64,000 nt of DNA, from the NCBI RefSeq assembly GCF_038725785.1, contig NZ_CP109796.1:5952501-6016500 (forward strand), written 5' to 3'. The stretch is from Termitidicoccus mucosus (GTDB lineage: Bacteria; Verrucomicrobiota; Verrucomicrobiia; Opitutales; Opitutaceae). Positions within the stretch are counted from its first letter, which is position 1. Each line of letters begins with the position of its first letter. Below the pieces are notes generated by a model. That model made no database searches. It was not told the DNA's origin and worked only from the letters and a program-made list of their open reading frames with translations. Position numbers and translations under genes: made by a program. Below are positions 32,679 to 40,602 of the stretch, one piece after another.

Positions 32679-34358
32679 ATGATCTCCTGGATCCAAAACA
32701 CCTTTCAGAAGCACTTCCGTGTCATTTTCGCGGTGCTGCTGATCGTCATCATCATCTCGTTTGTCTTTGTCACCAACGCGTCCTCGGGACTCGGGCGGGC
32801 CGACCGGCACATGGCGACGAAGCCTTTCTTTGACCTCAATCTCGCTTCCCCCGTCGACAGCGAACGCCTCAGCCGCGACGCCGCGCTCAGCATCGAGCTC
32901 CAATACGGGTTTCCCGCCAACGGCGAGATGCTCCAGCGCTTCGCCTACCCGCGCTACACCGCGCTTTACCTCGCCAACCAGCTTCGCATCCCCGCGCCCA
33001 CCCAGTCCGAAAAGGTCGAGCACATCCGCGGCCTGCGCCGGTTTGCCGGCCAGGACGGCCAGTTTGACGCCGCCGCCTACCAGGCCTTTCGCCAGAGCCT
33101 TCCCGCCGTCGTCCAGAGCGAAATCGACCGCGTGATTTCCGATGACATCCGCATCGAGCGCCTCCACACGCTGCTGAGCGGCCCCGGCTACGTGCTGCCC
33201 GCCGACGTGAGGCAAATCCTCGAGGAGCAGGACACGGTCTGGACCATCGACATCGCCTCCATTGACCGCGCCAGCTTCACACCCGCCGTCACGCCCACCG
33301 GCGCGGACATAGAGGATTATTTCAAGAAAAACACCTTCCGCTACACCATCGCGCCGAAGGTCAACGTGAGCTATGCCGAGTTCCCCCTTGGCGCCGCCTT
33401 CGCCTCCGTGCGCCCGGCCACGCCCGAGCAGCTTCGCGCCTTCTACGACGCCAATCCCGCCCGCTTTCCGCAGCCCGCCGACGCGCCCAAGGCCGAGGAA
33501 TCCACCGACCCGAAGCTCGCCGCCGATGCCGCTTATGAGCGCGTTCGTTCGCAGGTCGAGTCCGCCTACCGCGCCGAGCAGGCCATGCGCATCGCCGGCC
33601 AGGCTGCCAGCGATTTCGCGGTCGCCCTCTTTGACAGCGGTGCCAAGCCCGGCACCAAGGCTTTCTCCGACCTCCTCTTCGATCACAAGGCCACCTACCG
33701 CGAAGTCCCGGCCTTTGCCGAGAACGATGTCCCGGTGGAGCTGACCGGGGATCCCCGCGCGGCGCGCCAGATCGCCGCGCAGGCCTTCTCTCTGGGCGAA
33801 GACCGCCGCGTGTCCGATGCCATCCAGACCGAGCGCGGCAGCATCGTGCTGTTCTGGAATTCCACCATCCCCTCGCGCGAGCCGGCGCTGGAGGAAGTGC
33901 GCGACCGCGTGGCGGCCGATTACACGGAAAACGAAAAACGCCGTCTCTTCACCGATCTCGGCCAGACCATCCGCGCCTCCATCGAGTCCGCGCTCCAGTC
34001 CGGCAAGGCATTCGCGCAGGCCGCCGAGTCCGCCGCCGGTGCCGCCGGGGTGAAGGTCGAGGTTTCCAGCCTGGCCGATTTCACCCGCCGCGAACCGCCC
34101 GCCGGGCTCACGCCGCAAGTCGGCACCGCCCTCCAGTCGCTCAACCAGGGCGACGTATCCACCATGGTCGCCACGACGGACAAAGGCTTTCTGGTTTACG
34201 CGCGCACGAAGGCCCTGCCCGACGCCACCGAGACCAATCCGCGTTACATCGAAACGCGCGACCAGGTCGCCGCCTACTACGGTCGCGCCGCGGCCTCGGC
34301 CTACATCAACGACCTGATGACCAAGGAACTCAACCGCACCGCCTCGGTGACCGAATAA
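32679..34358 (+). CDS. SurA/PpiD-like periplasmic peptidyl-prolyl isomerase
   Basis: 559 aa. N-terminal transmembrane anchor at about residues 14-33 ('VIFAVLLIVIIISFVFV'), as in PpiD. A SurA_N-like helical region follows ('DRVISDDIRIERLHTLL'). A C-terminal region with 'LPVSDAIQTERGSIVLFWN'-like parvulin features (residues ~360-410: 'RRVSDAIQTERGSIVLFW') and a second SurA-type helical part complete it. Such proteins chaperone outer-membrane proteins in the periplasm, useful here for many TonB receptors and autotransporters. A stand-alone gene with its own promoter candidate and a strong terminator. Family call good, exact orthology uncertain. Confidence 0.78.
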   Translation: MISWIQNTFQKHFRVIFAVLLIVIIISFVFVTNASSGLGRADRHMATKPFFDLNLASPVDSERLSRDAALSIELQYGFPANGEMLQRFAYPRYTALYLANQLRIPAPTQSEKVEHIRGLRRFAGQDGQFDAAAYQAFRQSLPAVVQSEIDRVISDDIRIERLHTLLSGPGYVLPADVRQILEEQDTVWTIDIASIDRASFTPAVTPTGADIEDYFKKNTFRYTIAPKVNVSYAEFPLGAAFASVRPATPEQLRAFYDANPARFPQPADAPKAEESTDPKLAADAAYERVRSQVESAYRAEQAMRIAGQAASDFAVALFDSGAKPGTKAFSDLLFDHKATYREVPAFAENDVPVELTGDPRAARQIAAQAFSLGEDRRVSDAIQTERGSIVLFWNSTIPSREPALEEVRDRVAADYTENEKRRLFTDLGQTIRASIESALQSGKAFAQAAESAAGAAGVKVEVSSLADFTRREPPAGLTPQVGTALQSLNQGDVSTMVATTDKGFLVYARTKALPDATETNPRYIETRDQVAAYYGRAAASAYINDLMTKELNRTASVTE

Positions 34359-34395
34359 CCCTCCGCGGCCGGTCGCGCCCCGTCGCGCATTTCCG

Positions 34396-34433
34396 AAAAA
34401 ACAGGACAGCTCGCATGGCTGTCCTGTTTTTTT
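34396..34433 (+). terminator. Rho-independent terminator
   Basis: The stem AGGACAGC / GCTGTCCT around the loop TCGCATG, preceded by an A run and followed by a run of seven T with one interruption. It follows the stop of the isomerase gene by about 40 bp. The A run on the left makes it potentially bidirectional. Confidence 0.92.
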
Positions 34434-34679
34434 ATTTCCGGCCCGCCAAAAAAATAACTTTCACCCCGGCCCCGTTCTTGGTTTGACTCCATGACTTGCG
34501 CAACCTTTGCCAGCTCCCCGCGTCATGCAGCCGACTTCGCCGCCACCTTTTCCTGCGTGAAATGTCGGTATGCGTCGTATTACCATAAACCCTGACTGCT
34601 AACGCACCGCATCTTCTCTCCAATTCCAGTGTCCTCCACCGCCAGTTCTCGCACTTTCCAGTCGCATCCAAGAATTTCC
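34434..34679. other. Intergenic region before TolC-like gene
   Basis: About 245 bp after the terminator. A TTGACT near 34490 could be a -35 box but no good -10 is present. No gene or repeat seen. Confidence 0.5.
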
Positions 34680-36284
34680 ATGCTTCACCGACTCGCTTCG
34701 TTCTTCCTTGCCGCCGCCTGCGCCGCCGCGCCCGCACTCCACGCCCAGTCTTCCGCCCCCGCTGATCCTCCCGCCGCGGAATCTGCCGCCGAGGCCGGAA
34801 AAAACTCGGCCCCGCTGCCCCCGCAGTCCTCGCTGTCGCTGCCCAATATCCCTTCGCCCGCGCCGGCCGTCGATCCCGCGCTGCCACCCCTCGCGCTCGA
34901 TCAATGTGTCGCCATGGCGCTCGACAAAAACTTCGACCTGCGCATCCAGCGCCACACCACGGAGACCTCGAAGGACACGCTTGAGATCACCAAGGCCGAA
35001 TACGACCCGACCCTCAGGGCCACGGTTGGAAAGACGTTTTCCGAAAGCGATTATCGCTCGTCGAGCACGCCCGGGGCCATGGTCAACACCAACAGCAACA
35101 ACATCGAAGCCACCGTGGGCGCCGCGCAGAAAGTCATCACCGGCGCCACGCTCCAGCTCTCCACCGGCGTCAACCGCAACAGCAACGCCCGCGCCAACAC
35201 CGCCTACAACGGCGTCTATGACAGCGATGTGGTCTTTTCCGTGCGCCAGCCCGTCCTGAAAAACTTCGGCTCCAACGTGAACCGCGCCGCCATCGACCGC
35301 GCGCGCCTCGGCGTGGCCCGCGCCAACGAGGATCTCCGCGCTTCCGTGCTCGGCATCATCCGCTCCGTCGAGTCCGCCTACTACGATCTCGCCTACTACC
35401 GCGCCCAGCTCGAAGTCCGCCGCTTCAGCCTCGACCTCTCCCAGCGCCTCCTCGACGAAAACCGCGCCCGCCGCGCCGCCGGCGTCGCCACCGACCTCGA
35501 TGTGCTGCAAGCCGAAGTCGGCGTGGCCAACGCCCGCAACGACCTCCTCGTCGCCGAAAAATCCCTCCACGACTCCGAGGATAACCTCCTCGCCCTCATC
35601 AATCCCTTCGAGTTCACCGCCACCATCGGTCCCCTCGCCATCGACGACACCGGCTCGCCCGACGTCTCCTTTGACCGCTCCTACAAACTTGCCCTCGACA
35701 ACACCCCCGGATACGCATCCGCCCAATACGCCATCCGCCAATACGAAATCGACGCCAAGGCCGCGAAGCGCAACCAGCTCCCCTCGCTCGACGTCGGCGC
35801 CAGCCTCGGCTTCGGCGCGCCCGACGACAACACCGGCCGCGCCTACGACCGCGCCTTCAACGGCGGCAATTACAACTGGGGGGTTGACGCCACCTTCTCG
35901 ATTCCCTGGGGCCGCCGGGCCGAAAAAGCCGCCTGGCGCCAGGCGATGAACAACCTCGACCGCGAAAAAATCCGCCTTCGCCAGATCGATCAGGACATCC
36001 TCGTCTCCGTGCGCACCGCCGTGCGCACCGTGCAAACCAGCGAGGAAGGCGTGCGCATCACCACGCTCGCCACCCAGCTCAGCGAAAAGCAATACGAACT
36101 CCAAAAGGGCCTGTTCGACGCGGGCAAAAGCACCTTCCGCCTCGTGCTCGATTTTGTGGACGATCTCAACGAGGCCCGCATGCGCGAGCTGCAAGCCCGG
36201 TTGAGCCTCCGCAACGCCCTCGCCGAGCTCGCCCGCCTGGAGGCCAGCTCCCTCGCCCGCTACAACGTCCAGCTCGACCAGTAG
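34680..36284 (+). CDS. TolC-family outer-membrane efflux protein
   Basis: 534 aa. Signal peptide 1-23 ('FFLAAACAAAPALHAQ'), then a Pro/Ala-rich linker. The first OEP repeat begins at 'LDQCVAMALDKNFDLRIQRH' and contains 'EITKAEYDPTLRATVGKTFS'; the second begins near 'SYKLALDNTPGYASAQYAIR'. Long helical parts ('RAQLEVRRFSLDLSQRLLDE', 'DLDVLQAEVGVANARNDLLV') are typical. These proteins form trimeric exit ducts for efflux pumps or type I secretion. The start at 34680 is set by the signal peptide. No inner-membrane pump or adaptor gene is adjacent, so the partner is elsewhere. Confidence 0.88.
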   Translation: MLHRLASFFLAAACAAAPALHAQSSAPADPPAAESAAEAGKNSAPLPPQSSLSLPNIPSPAPAVDPALPPLALDQCVAMALDKNFDLRIQRHTTETSKDTLEITKAEYDPTLRATVGKTFSESDYRSSSTPGAMVNTNSNNIEATVGAAQKVITGATLQLSTGVNRNSNARANTAYNGVYDSDVVFSVRQPVLKNFGSNVNRAAIDRARLGVARANEDLRASVLGIIRSVESAYYDLAYYRAQLEVRRFSLDLSQRLLDENRARRAAGVATDLDVLQAEVGVANARNDLLVAEKSLHDSEDNLLALINPFEFTATIGPLAIDDTGSPDVSFDRSYKLALDNTPGYASAQYAIRQYEIDAKAAKRNQLPSLDVGASLGFGAPDDNTGRAYDRAFNGGNYNWGVDATFSIPWGRRAEKAAWRQAMNNLDREKIRLRQIDQDILVSVRTAVRTVQTSEEGVRITTLATQLSEKQYELQKGLFDAGKSTFRLVLDFVDDLNEARMRELQARLSLRNALAELARLEASSLARYNVQLDQ

Positions 36285-36506
36285 CAGTAGCGCGGGGTCA
36301 CGGGAGCGCGGGCATGGCAGGCATGTCGCTTCGCTCGGAACCTGCCCGCGAGATCGGGGACGGCATCCGCCCGCCCCGTCAAACCGCATTCCCTTGCTTC
36401 AAGTTGCGCGCTCCGCACGCCGCTGACCCCAAAATCCGCCTCGCCTCCTTTTTGCTCTCTTGGATTCCGCCGGTTTTTCTGTTTTCACATCGGTCAAACA
36501 AGTCCG

Positions 36507-37628
36507 ATGTCCGACCAGCCCGCATACAAAATCATAGACCAACCCGCGCAACTCGCGCCTCTTCTCGCCGCACTCGAGCGCTCCGACGAAGTCTCGCTCG
36601 ATACCGAGGCCGACAACCTCTACCACTACCGCACGCGCCTCTGTCTCCTCCAGTTCCACGTCGCCGGTGAAATTTCCCTCGTCGATGCCCTCGCGCCCAT
36701 CGACTTCGGCCCCCTCTGGGCCTGCCTTGCCACCAAGCATCTCGTCATGCACGGCAGCGATTTCGACCTGCGCCTCCTCTACGATCTCTGCGGCTTCCGC
36801 GCCCGCAGCATGTTCGACACCATGCTCGCCGCCCAGCTCCTCAACCGCCAGCGCGTCGGGCTCGCCTCCCTCCTCGAGGAAAACTACGGCGTGGCCCTCG
36901 ACAAGGACTCCCAGAAGGCCAACTGGTCCAGACGTCCCCTCACGCCGCGCCTGCTCGACTACGCCGCGCTCGACGTCTATTACCTTCCCCGCCTCCGCGA
37001 CCTCCTCACCGCCCAGCTCGAGCAACTCGGCCGCCTCGACTGGCTCGACCAGCAATGCCGGCGCCAGATCGAAAACGCCCTCAGTGGCTTCCCCCGCGAC
37101 GACGAAAACGACTGGCGCGTCGGCCGCTCCGAGCGCCTCCGCCCGCCCGGCCTCGCCGTCCTCCATGCCGTCTGGCACTGGCGCGAGGACTGGGCCCGCA
37201 AACTCGACGTCCCGCCTTTCAAGGTCACCGGCAACGATCTCCTCTTCAAGCTCGCCGAGGGCGCCGACCACGGCCTCTCCGCCCGCGCCCTTCTGGAAAC
37301 CATCAACCTCGGCAAGCGCCATGACCGCCTCGCCCCCAGCCTCCGCGAGGCCCTCGTCGCCGGCCTGTCCCGCGATCCGAAAACCCTTCCCCGTCGCCGC
37401 GGTCGCGATCCCAACCACCACCCGCTTACGGCCGCCGAGCTTGCCCTGCAGGATCGCCTGAAAACCGACCGCGACCGCGTCGCCGCCGAGCTTCAGCTCG
37501 ACCCCACCCTCATCGCCAACCGCTCCCAACTCGCCCTTATCGCCCGCGCGCCGGACAAGATTTCCGACATCCTCCTCCCCTGGCAGGCCGCACTGCTCAG
37601 AAACACCGATGCGCTCAACCCCGCGTGA
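36507..37628 (+). CDS. rnd: Ribonuclease D
   Basis: 373 aa 3'-5' exoribonuclease of the DEDD superfamily for tRNA 3' maturation. Exo I 'EVSLDTEADNLYHY' (residues ~28-41), Exo II 'VMHGSDFDLRLLYD' (~80-93) and Exo III 'LLDYAALDVYYLPRLRDLL' (~150-168, with the Y-x3-D form) carry the acidic residues. Two HRDC-like helical domains follow ('GLAVLHAVWHWREDWARKLD', 'LQDRLKTDRDRVAAELQLDP'). Normal length. Stand-alone gene followed by a palindrome. Confident. Confidence 0.93.
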   Translation: MSDQPAYKIIDQPAQLAPLLAALERSDEVSLDTEADNLYHYRTRLCLLQFHVAGEISLVDALAPIDFGPLWACLATKHLVMHGSDFDLRLLYDLCGFRARSMFDTMLAAQLLNRQRVGLASLLEENYGVALDKDSQKANWSRRPLTPRLLDYAALDVYYLPRLRDLLTAQLEQLGRLDWLDQQCRRQIENALSGFPRDDENDWRVGRSERLRPPGLAVLHAVWHWREDWARKLDVPPFKVTGNDLLFKLAEGADHGLSARALLETINLGKRHDRLAPSLREALVAGLSRDPKTLPRRRGRDPNHHPLTAAELALQDRLKTDRDRVAAELQLDPTLIANRSQLALIARAPDKISDILLPWQAALLRNTDALNPA

Positions 37629-37639
37629 GGGGGAGAGAA

Positions 37640-37738
37640 TTTTCGATTTTCGATTGGGGGCGCTGTCGCGCCACTTTTGTCTTTCGCCTCCCGTCTCCCG
37701 ACTGGCGCGGCAGCGCCCCCAATCAAAAATCGAAAATC
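37640..37738. repeat. Palindrome with TCGATT words between rnd and oleC
   Basis: The left arm 37640-37673 (TTTCGATTTTCGATTGGGG, then CGCTGTCGCGCCA) pairs with 37702-37738 (TGGCGCGGCAGCG, then CCCCCAATC and AAAAATCGAAAATCGA). The outer parts repeat the word ATCGAAA; further ATCGAAAA copies trail to 37750. It ends 15 bp before the oleC ATG, so it would form a structure in that mRNA's leader. Confidence 0.85.
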
Positions 37739-37764
37739 GAGAATCGAAAATTCAAAATCCCACC

Positions 37765-39528
37765 ATGAACATCGCCCGACACCTCCCGCTCATGGCCGCG
37801 CGCCAGCCCCGCCGTGTCGCGATCAAGGTGCCGCGCGGGCGCACCCGCTCGGGCGACATCGATTACCTCGCGCTCACCTTTGCCGAACTCGACGCCGAGG
37901 TTCGCGCTTGGTCCGCGCATCTCCGCGCGCGCGGCGTGCGCCCCGGCGACCGCACGCTCGTGATGGTGCGCCAGGGGCTCCCGCTCATTGCCTCCGTCTT
38001 CGCGCTCTTCAGCACCGGCGCCGTTCCCATCATCATCGACCCCGGCATGGGACTGCGCGGCTTTCTGCGTTGCGTCGCGCACTCCCGTCCGCGCGTCCTC
38101 CTCGGCATTCCGCTGGCGCGCATCCTCAGCCGGGTGATGCGCCGCCCCTTCCGCACCATCGAAACCCGCGTCGCCGCCAGCGGCTCGCCGCTCGCGCGCA
38201 TGAAGCGACCCGCCATCCAAAAACCCGAAACCGAAATCGACAACGACGGCCTTGCCGCCATCCTCTTCACCTCCGGCTCCACGGGCGCGCCGAAAGGCGT
38301 CTGCTACGAGCACGCCATGTTCGAGGCGCAGGTGCGCGCGATTCGCGCCGCTTACGAAATCGAGCCCGGCGAGACCGACCTCTCCATGCTCCCCGTGTTC
38401 GCGCTTTTCGCGCCCGCGCTCGGCATGACCACCATCGTCCCCGAGATCGACCCGGGCCGCCCGGCCGCGCTCGATCCGGCGAAAATCATCCAGGCCGTCC
38501 GCCAGGAAAACGTCACCAATTCCTTCGGTTCGCCCACGCTGTGGAACAAGCTCGCCGACCACTGTATCCGGGAAAGCATTGCGCTGCCCTCGCTCCGCCG
38601 CGTCCTCTGCGCCGGCGCGCCCGTGCCCGCGCCGCTATGGGAGAAAGCGCGAAAAATCCTCCCTGGCGGCAAACTCCACAGTCCCTACGGCGCGACCGAA
38701 TGCCTGCCGGTGAGCACAATTAGTGGCGACGAAATCGCCGGTTTGGGTGGCACGGGCGTCCCGCCCGTGTCGGATCGGGTGGCACGGGCGACCCGCCCGT
38801 GCCCGGGTGCCTGCGTGGGCCGCGCCACGCCCGAAATCCAAATCAAAATCATCGCCATCACCGACACGCCCATTGCCACGCTCGCCGACGCGCGCGAACT
38901 TCCGCTCGGCGAAATCGGCGAAATCATCGTCACCGGCCCGGCGGTTACGCGCGAATACGACAACCTGCCCGCCGCCACTGCCGCCGCAAAAATTCGCGGC
39001 GCCGGCGATGGCGGCGGGAAGTATCAAGTATCAAGTAACACAAGTAACAAGAACGCCCCCGCCCCCCCACTTCTTGATACTTGTCACTTGCCACTTCCCA
39101 CTTCGCCCGGCACGGGCGTCTGGCACCGCATGGGCGACACCGGCTGCCTCGACGCCGGCGGACGCCTCTGGTTCTGCGGACGCAAAGCCGAGCGCGTCGA
39201 GACCGCCTCCGGCACGCTTTTCACCGAGCCCTGCGAGCAAGTTTTCCGCGCGCATCCGCAAGTCGCCCGTTGCGCGCTCGTCGGGCTCGGCACGCCCGGC
39301 TCGCAAATCCCCGCCATCGTCGTGCAGCCCGCCGCCGGAAATTTCGACCGCGCAAAACTCGCCGCCGGACTCCGCGCCCTCGCCGCCGCGCATCCGCTCA
39401 CCGCCGGCATCACGCGGTTTTATTTTCATCCCGATTTCCCCGTGGACGTGCGCCACAACGCCAAAATCCACCGCCTCACGCTCGCGTCTTGGGCCGCGAG
39501 TGGAAAGGCTGAAGAATTGAAGGGCTGA
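37765..39528 (+). CDS. oleC: OleC-like beta-lactone synthetase (AMP-forming)
   Basis: 587 aa adenylate-forming enzyme. P-loop 'ILFTSGSTGAPKGVCYEHAM' at ~167-186; 'NSFGSPTLWNKLADHCIRES' and 'RRVLCAGAPVPAPLWEKARK' are typical of OleC, which converts beta-hydroxy acids to beta-lactones in long-chain olefin synthesis; 'WHRMGDTGCLDAGGRLWFCG' is the A8 region. It is followed by oleD, which supports the call. Odd: two extra in-frame segments at residues ~327-347 and ~412-451 are translations of palindromic repeat DNA ('GGTGVPPVSDRVARATRP'; 'YQVSSNTSNKNAPAPPLL'). They lie in surface-loop positions and leave the reading frame open. The last residues come from a third palindrome. Confidence 0.85.
   Translation: MNIARHLPLMAARQPRRVAIKVPRGRTRSGDIDYLALTFAELDAEVRAWSAHLRARGVRPGDRTLVMVRQGLPLIASVFALFSTGAVPIIIDPGMGLRGFLRCVAHSRPRVLLGIPLARILSRVMRRPFRTIETRVAASGSPLARMKRPAIQKPETEIDNDGLAAILFTSGSTGAPKGVCYEHAMFEAQVRAIRAAYEIEPGETDLSMLPVFALFAPALGMTTIVPEIDPGRPAALDPAKIIQAVRQENVTNSFGSPTLWNKLADHCIRESIALPSLRRVLCAGAPVPAPLWEKARKILPGGKLHSPYGATECLPVSTISGDEIAGLGGTGVPPVSDRVARATRPCPGACVGRATPEIQIKIIAITDTPIATLADARELPLGEIGEIIVTGPAVTREYDNLPAATAAAKIRGAGDGGGKYQVSSNTSNKNAPAPPLLDTCHLPLPTSPGTGVWHRMGDTGCLDAGGRLWFCGRKAERVETASGTLFTEPCEQVFRAHPQVARCALVGLGTPGSQIPAIVVQPAAGNFDRAKLAAGLRALAAAHPLTAGITRFYFHPDFPVDVRHNAKIHRLTLASWAASGKAEELKG
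38745..38805. repeat. GGCACGGGCG palindrome inside oleC
   Basis: Contains GGTGGCACGGGCGTCCCGCC and, further on, GGTGGCACGGGCGACCCGCC, each a self-complementary CACGGGCG...CGCCCGTG hairpin. Length is compatible with the reading frame. The reverse reading gives the 'GRDARAT' peptide known from many verrucomicrobial and planctomycetal palindromes. Confidence 0.85.
39013..39113. repeat. CAAGTAT word palindrome inside oleC
   Basis: Left part: GGGAAGTATCAAGTATCAAG and more ACAAGTAAC words; right part: CACTTCTTGATACTTGTCAC, then TTGCCACTTCCCACTTCGCC. The two halves are imperfect reverse complements around a C-rich loop. It is translated as about 35 extra residues of OleC. Confidence 0.85.
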
Positions 39529-39622
39529 AAGACTGAAAGCCAAAAAGAGAAACACCCGGCCTTCATAAAACACATGCCTGCCCCTTCAGCCTTTCAGCTC
39601 TTCGGTCCTTCAGCCCTTTCTC
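39503..39622. repeat. CTGAAAG word palindrome spanning the oleC end and oleD start
   Basis: The left part (39503-39545) repeats GGCTGAA / GACTGAAAG words; the right part (39581-39622) repeats CCTTCAGCC / CTTTCAGCTC, forming an imperfect inverted repeat. The left arm encodes the last residues of OleC and its stop; the right arm encodes residues 2-16 of OleD. Confidence 0.8.
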
Positions 39623-40602
39623 CCGTGCTCGTCACGGGCGGCACCGGCTTCCTCGGACGGCGCCTCGTCGGCCGCCTTCTCGCGCAAGGCCGCCCCGTCA
39701 CCGTCCTCGCGCGCCGTGCCGCGCCCGACCTTGCGGCTCGCGGCGTGCGTTTCATCACCGCCGCGCTCGACGACACCGCCGCGCTTCGCGACGCCTGCGC
39801 CGGCATCCACACCGTTTTTCACGTCGCGGCGAAAGTCGGCGTATGGGGGCGTTATGACGACTTTCACCGCGCCAATGTCCTCGGCACCCGCGCGCTTCTC
39901 GCGAGCGCCCGCGCGCACGGCGCGCGTGTGTTTGTCCACACCAGCACGCCCAGCGTTGTGTATAACGGACGCGGCCTCGCCGGCGCCGACGAATCCCTGC
40001 CGCTCACCACCCGCTGTCCCAGTCCCTATCCGCTCACCAAGGCCGTCGCCGAGCGCGAAGTCCTCGCCGCCGATTCGCCCGCGCTCCGCACCGTCGCGCT
40101 CCGTCCGCATCTGATCTGGGGCGACGACGATCCGCACCTGATTCCCCGCGTCCTCGCGCAGGCCCGGCGCGGACGCCTCCGCATCGTGGGACGCGGACGC
40201 AACCGCGTGGACATGGTGCATGTCGAAAACGCCGCCGACGCCCACCTGCTCGCCGAGGCGAACATCGACCGATGCGCGGGCCGCGCCTACTTCGTCACCA
40301 ACGGCGAGCCCGTCCTGCTCTGGGATTGGATCAACCACCTGCTCACCGCGCTCGGCGAAAAGCCGGTCGCGCGTCGTATCCCCTTGTGCGCCGCGTCCGC
40401 CATCGGCGCGTGCTGTGAGGCGGCGTGGCGCGTGCTGCCCTTGCGCGGCGAGCCGCCCATGACGCGCTTTATCGCCGCCGAACTCGCGAAAGACCACTGG
40501 TTCGATCTCTCCGCCGCCCGCCGTGACCTCGGTTACGAGCCGCGCATCAGCATGGCCGAAGGCACCGTCGCGCTCATCGCCCACCTGAAAAACCAAGGTT
40601 GA
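39574..40602 (+). CDS. oleD: OleD-like NADPH-dependent 2-alkyl-3-ketoacid reductase
   Basis: 342 aa extended short-chain dehydrogenase. Rossmann motif 'VTGGTGFLGRRLVGRLL' begins at residue 20; 'HVAAKVGVWGRYDDFHRANV' follows; catalytic Y152 and K156 are in 'SPYPLTKAVAE'. OleD reduces the keto group of the condensed fatty acid before OleC. It lies 45 bp after oleC. The first 16 residues (MPAPSAFQLFGPSAL...) derive from a palindrome arm, so the ancestral start was probably nearer 'PVLVTGGTG'. The 3' 410 bp are duplicated at 43538-43948. oleA and oleB are not in the window. Good confidence. Confidence 0.87.
   Translation: MPAPSAFQLFGPSALSPVLVTGGTGFLGRRLVGRLLAQGRPVTVLARRAAPDLAARGVRFITAALDDTAALRDACAGIHTVFHVAAKVGVWGRYDDFHRANVLGTRALLASARAHGARVFVHTSTPSVVYNGRGLAGADESLPLTTRCPSPYPLTKAVAEREVLAADSPALRTVALRPHLIWGDDDPHLIPRVLAQARRGRLRIVGRGRNRVDMVHVENAADAHLLAEANIDRCAGRAYFVTNGEPVLLWDWINHLLTALGEKPVARRIPLCAASAIGACCEAAWRVLPLRGEPPMTRFIAAELAKDHWFDLSAARRDLGYEPRISMAEGTVALIAHLKNQG

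Noticed and set aside
31608-34118. An 836-codon minus-strand open frame opposite the esterase and isomerase genes
   Set aside because: It crosses two well-supported plus-strand genes and has no motif; GC-rich shadow.
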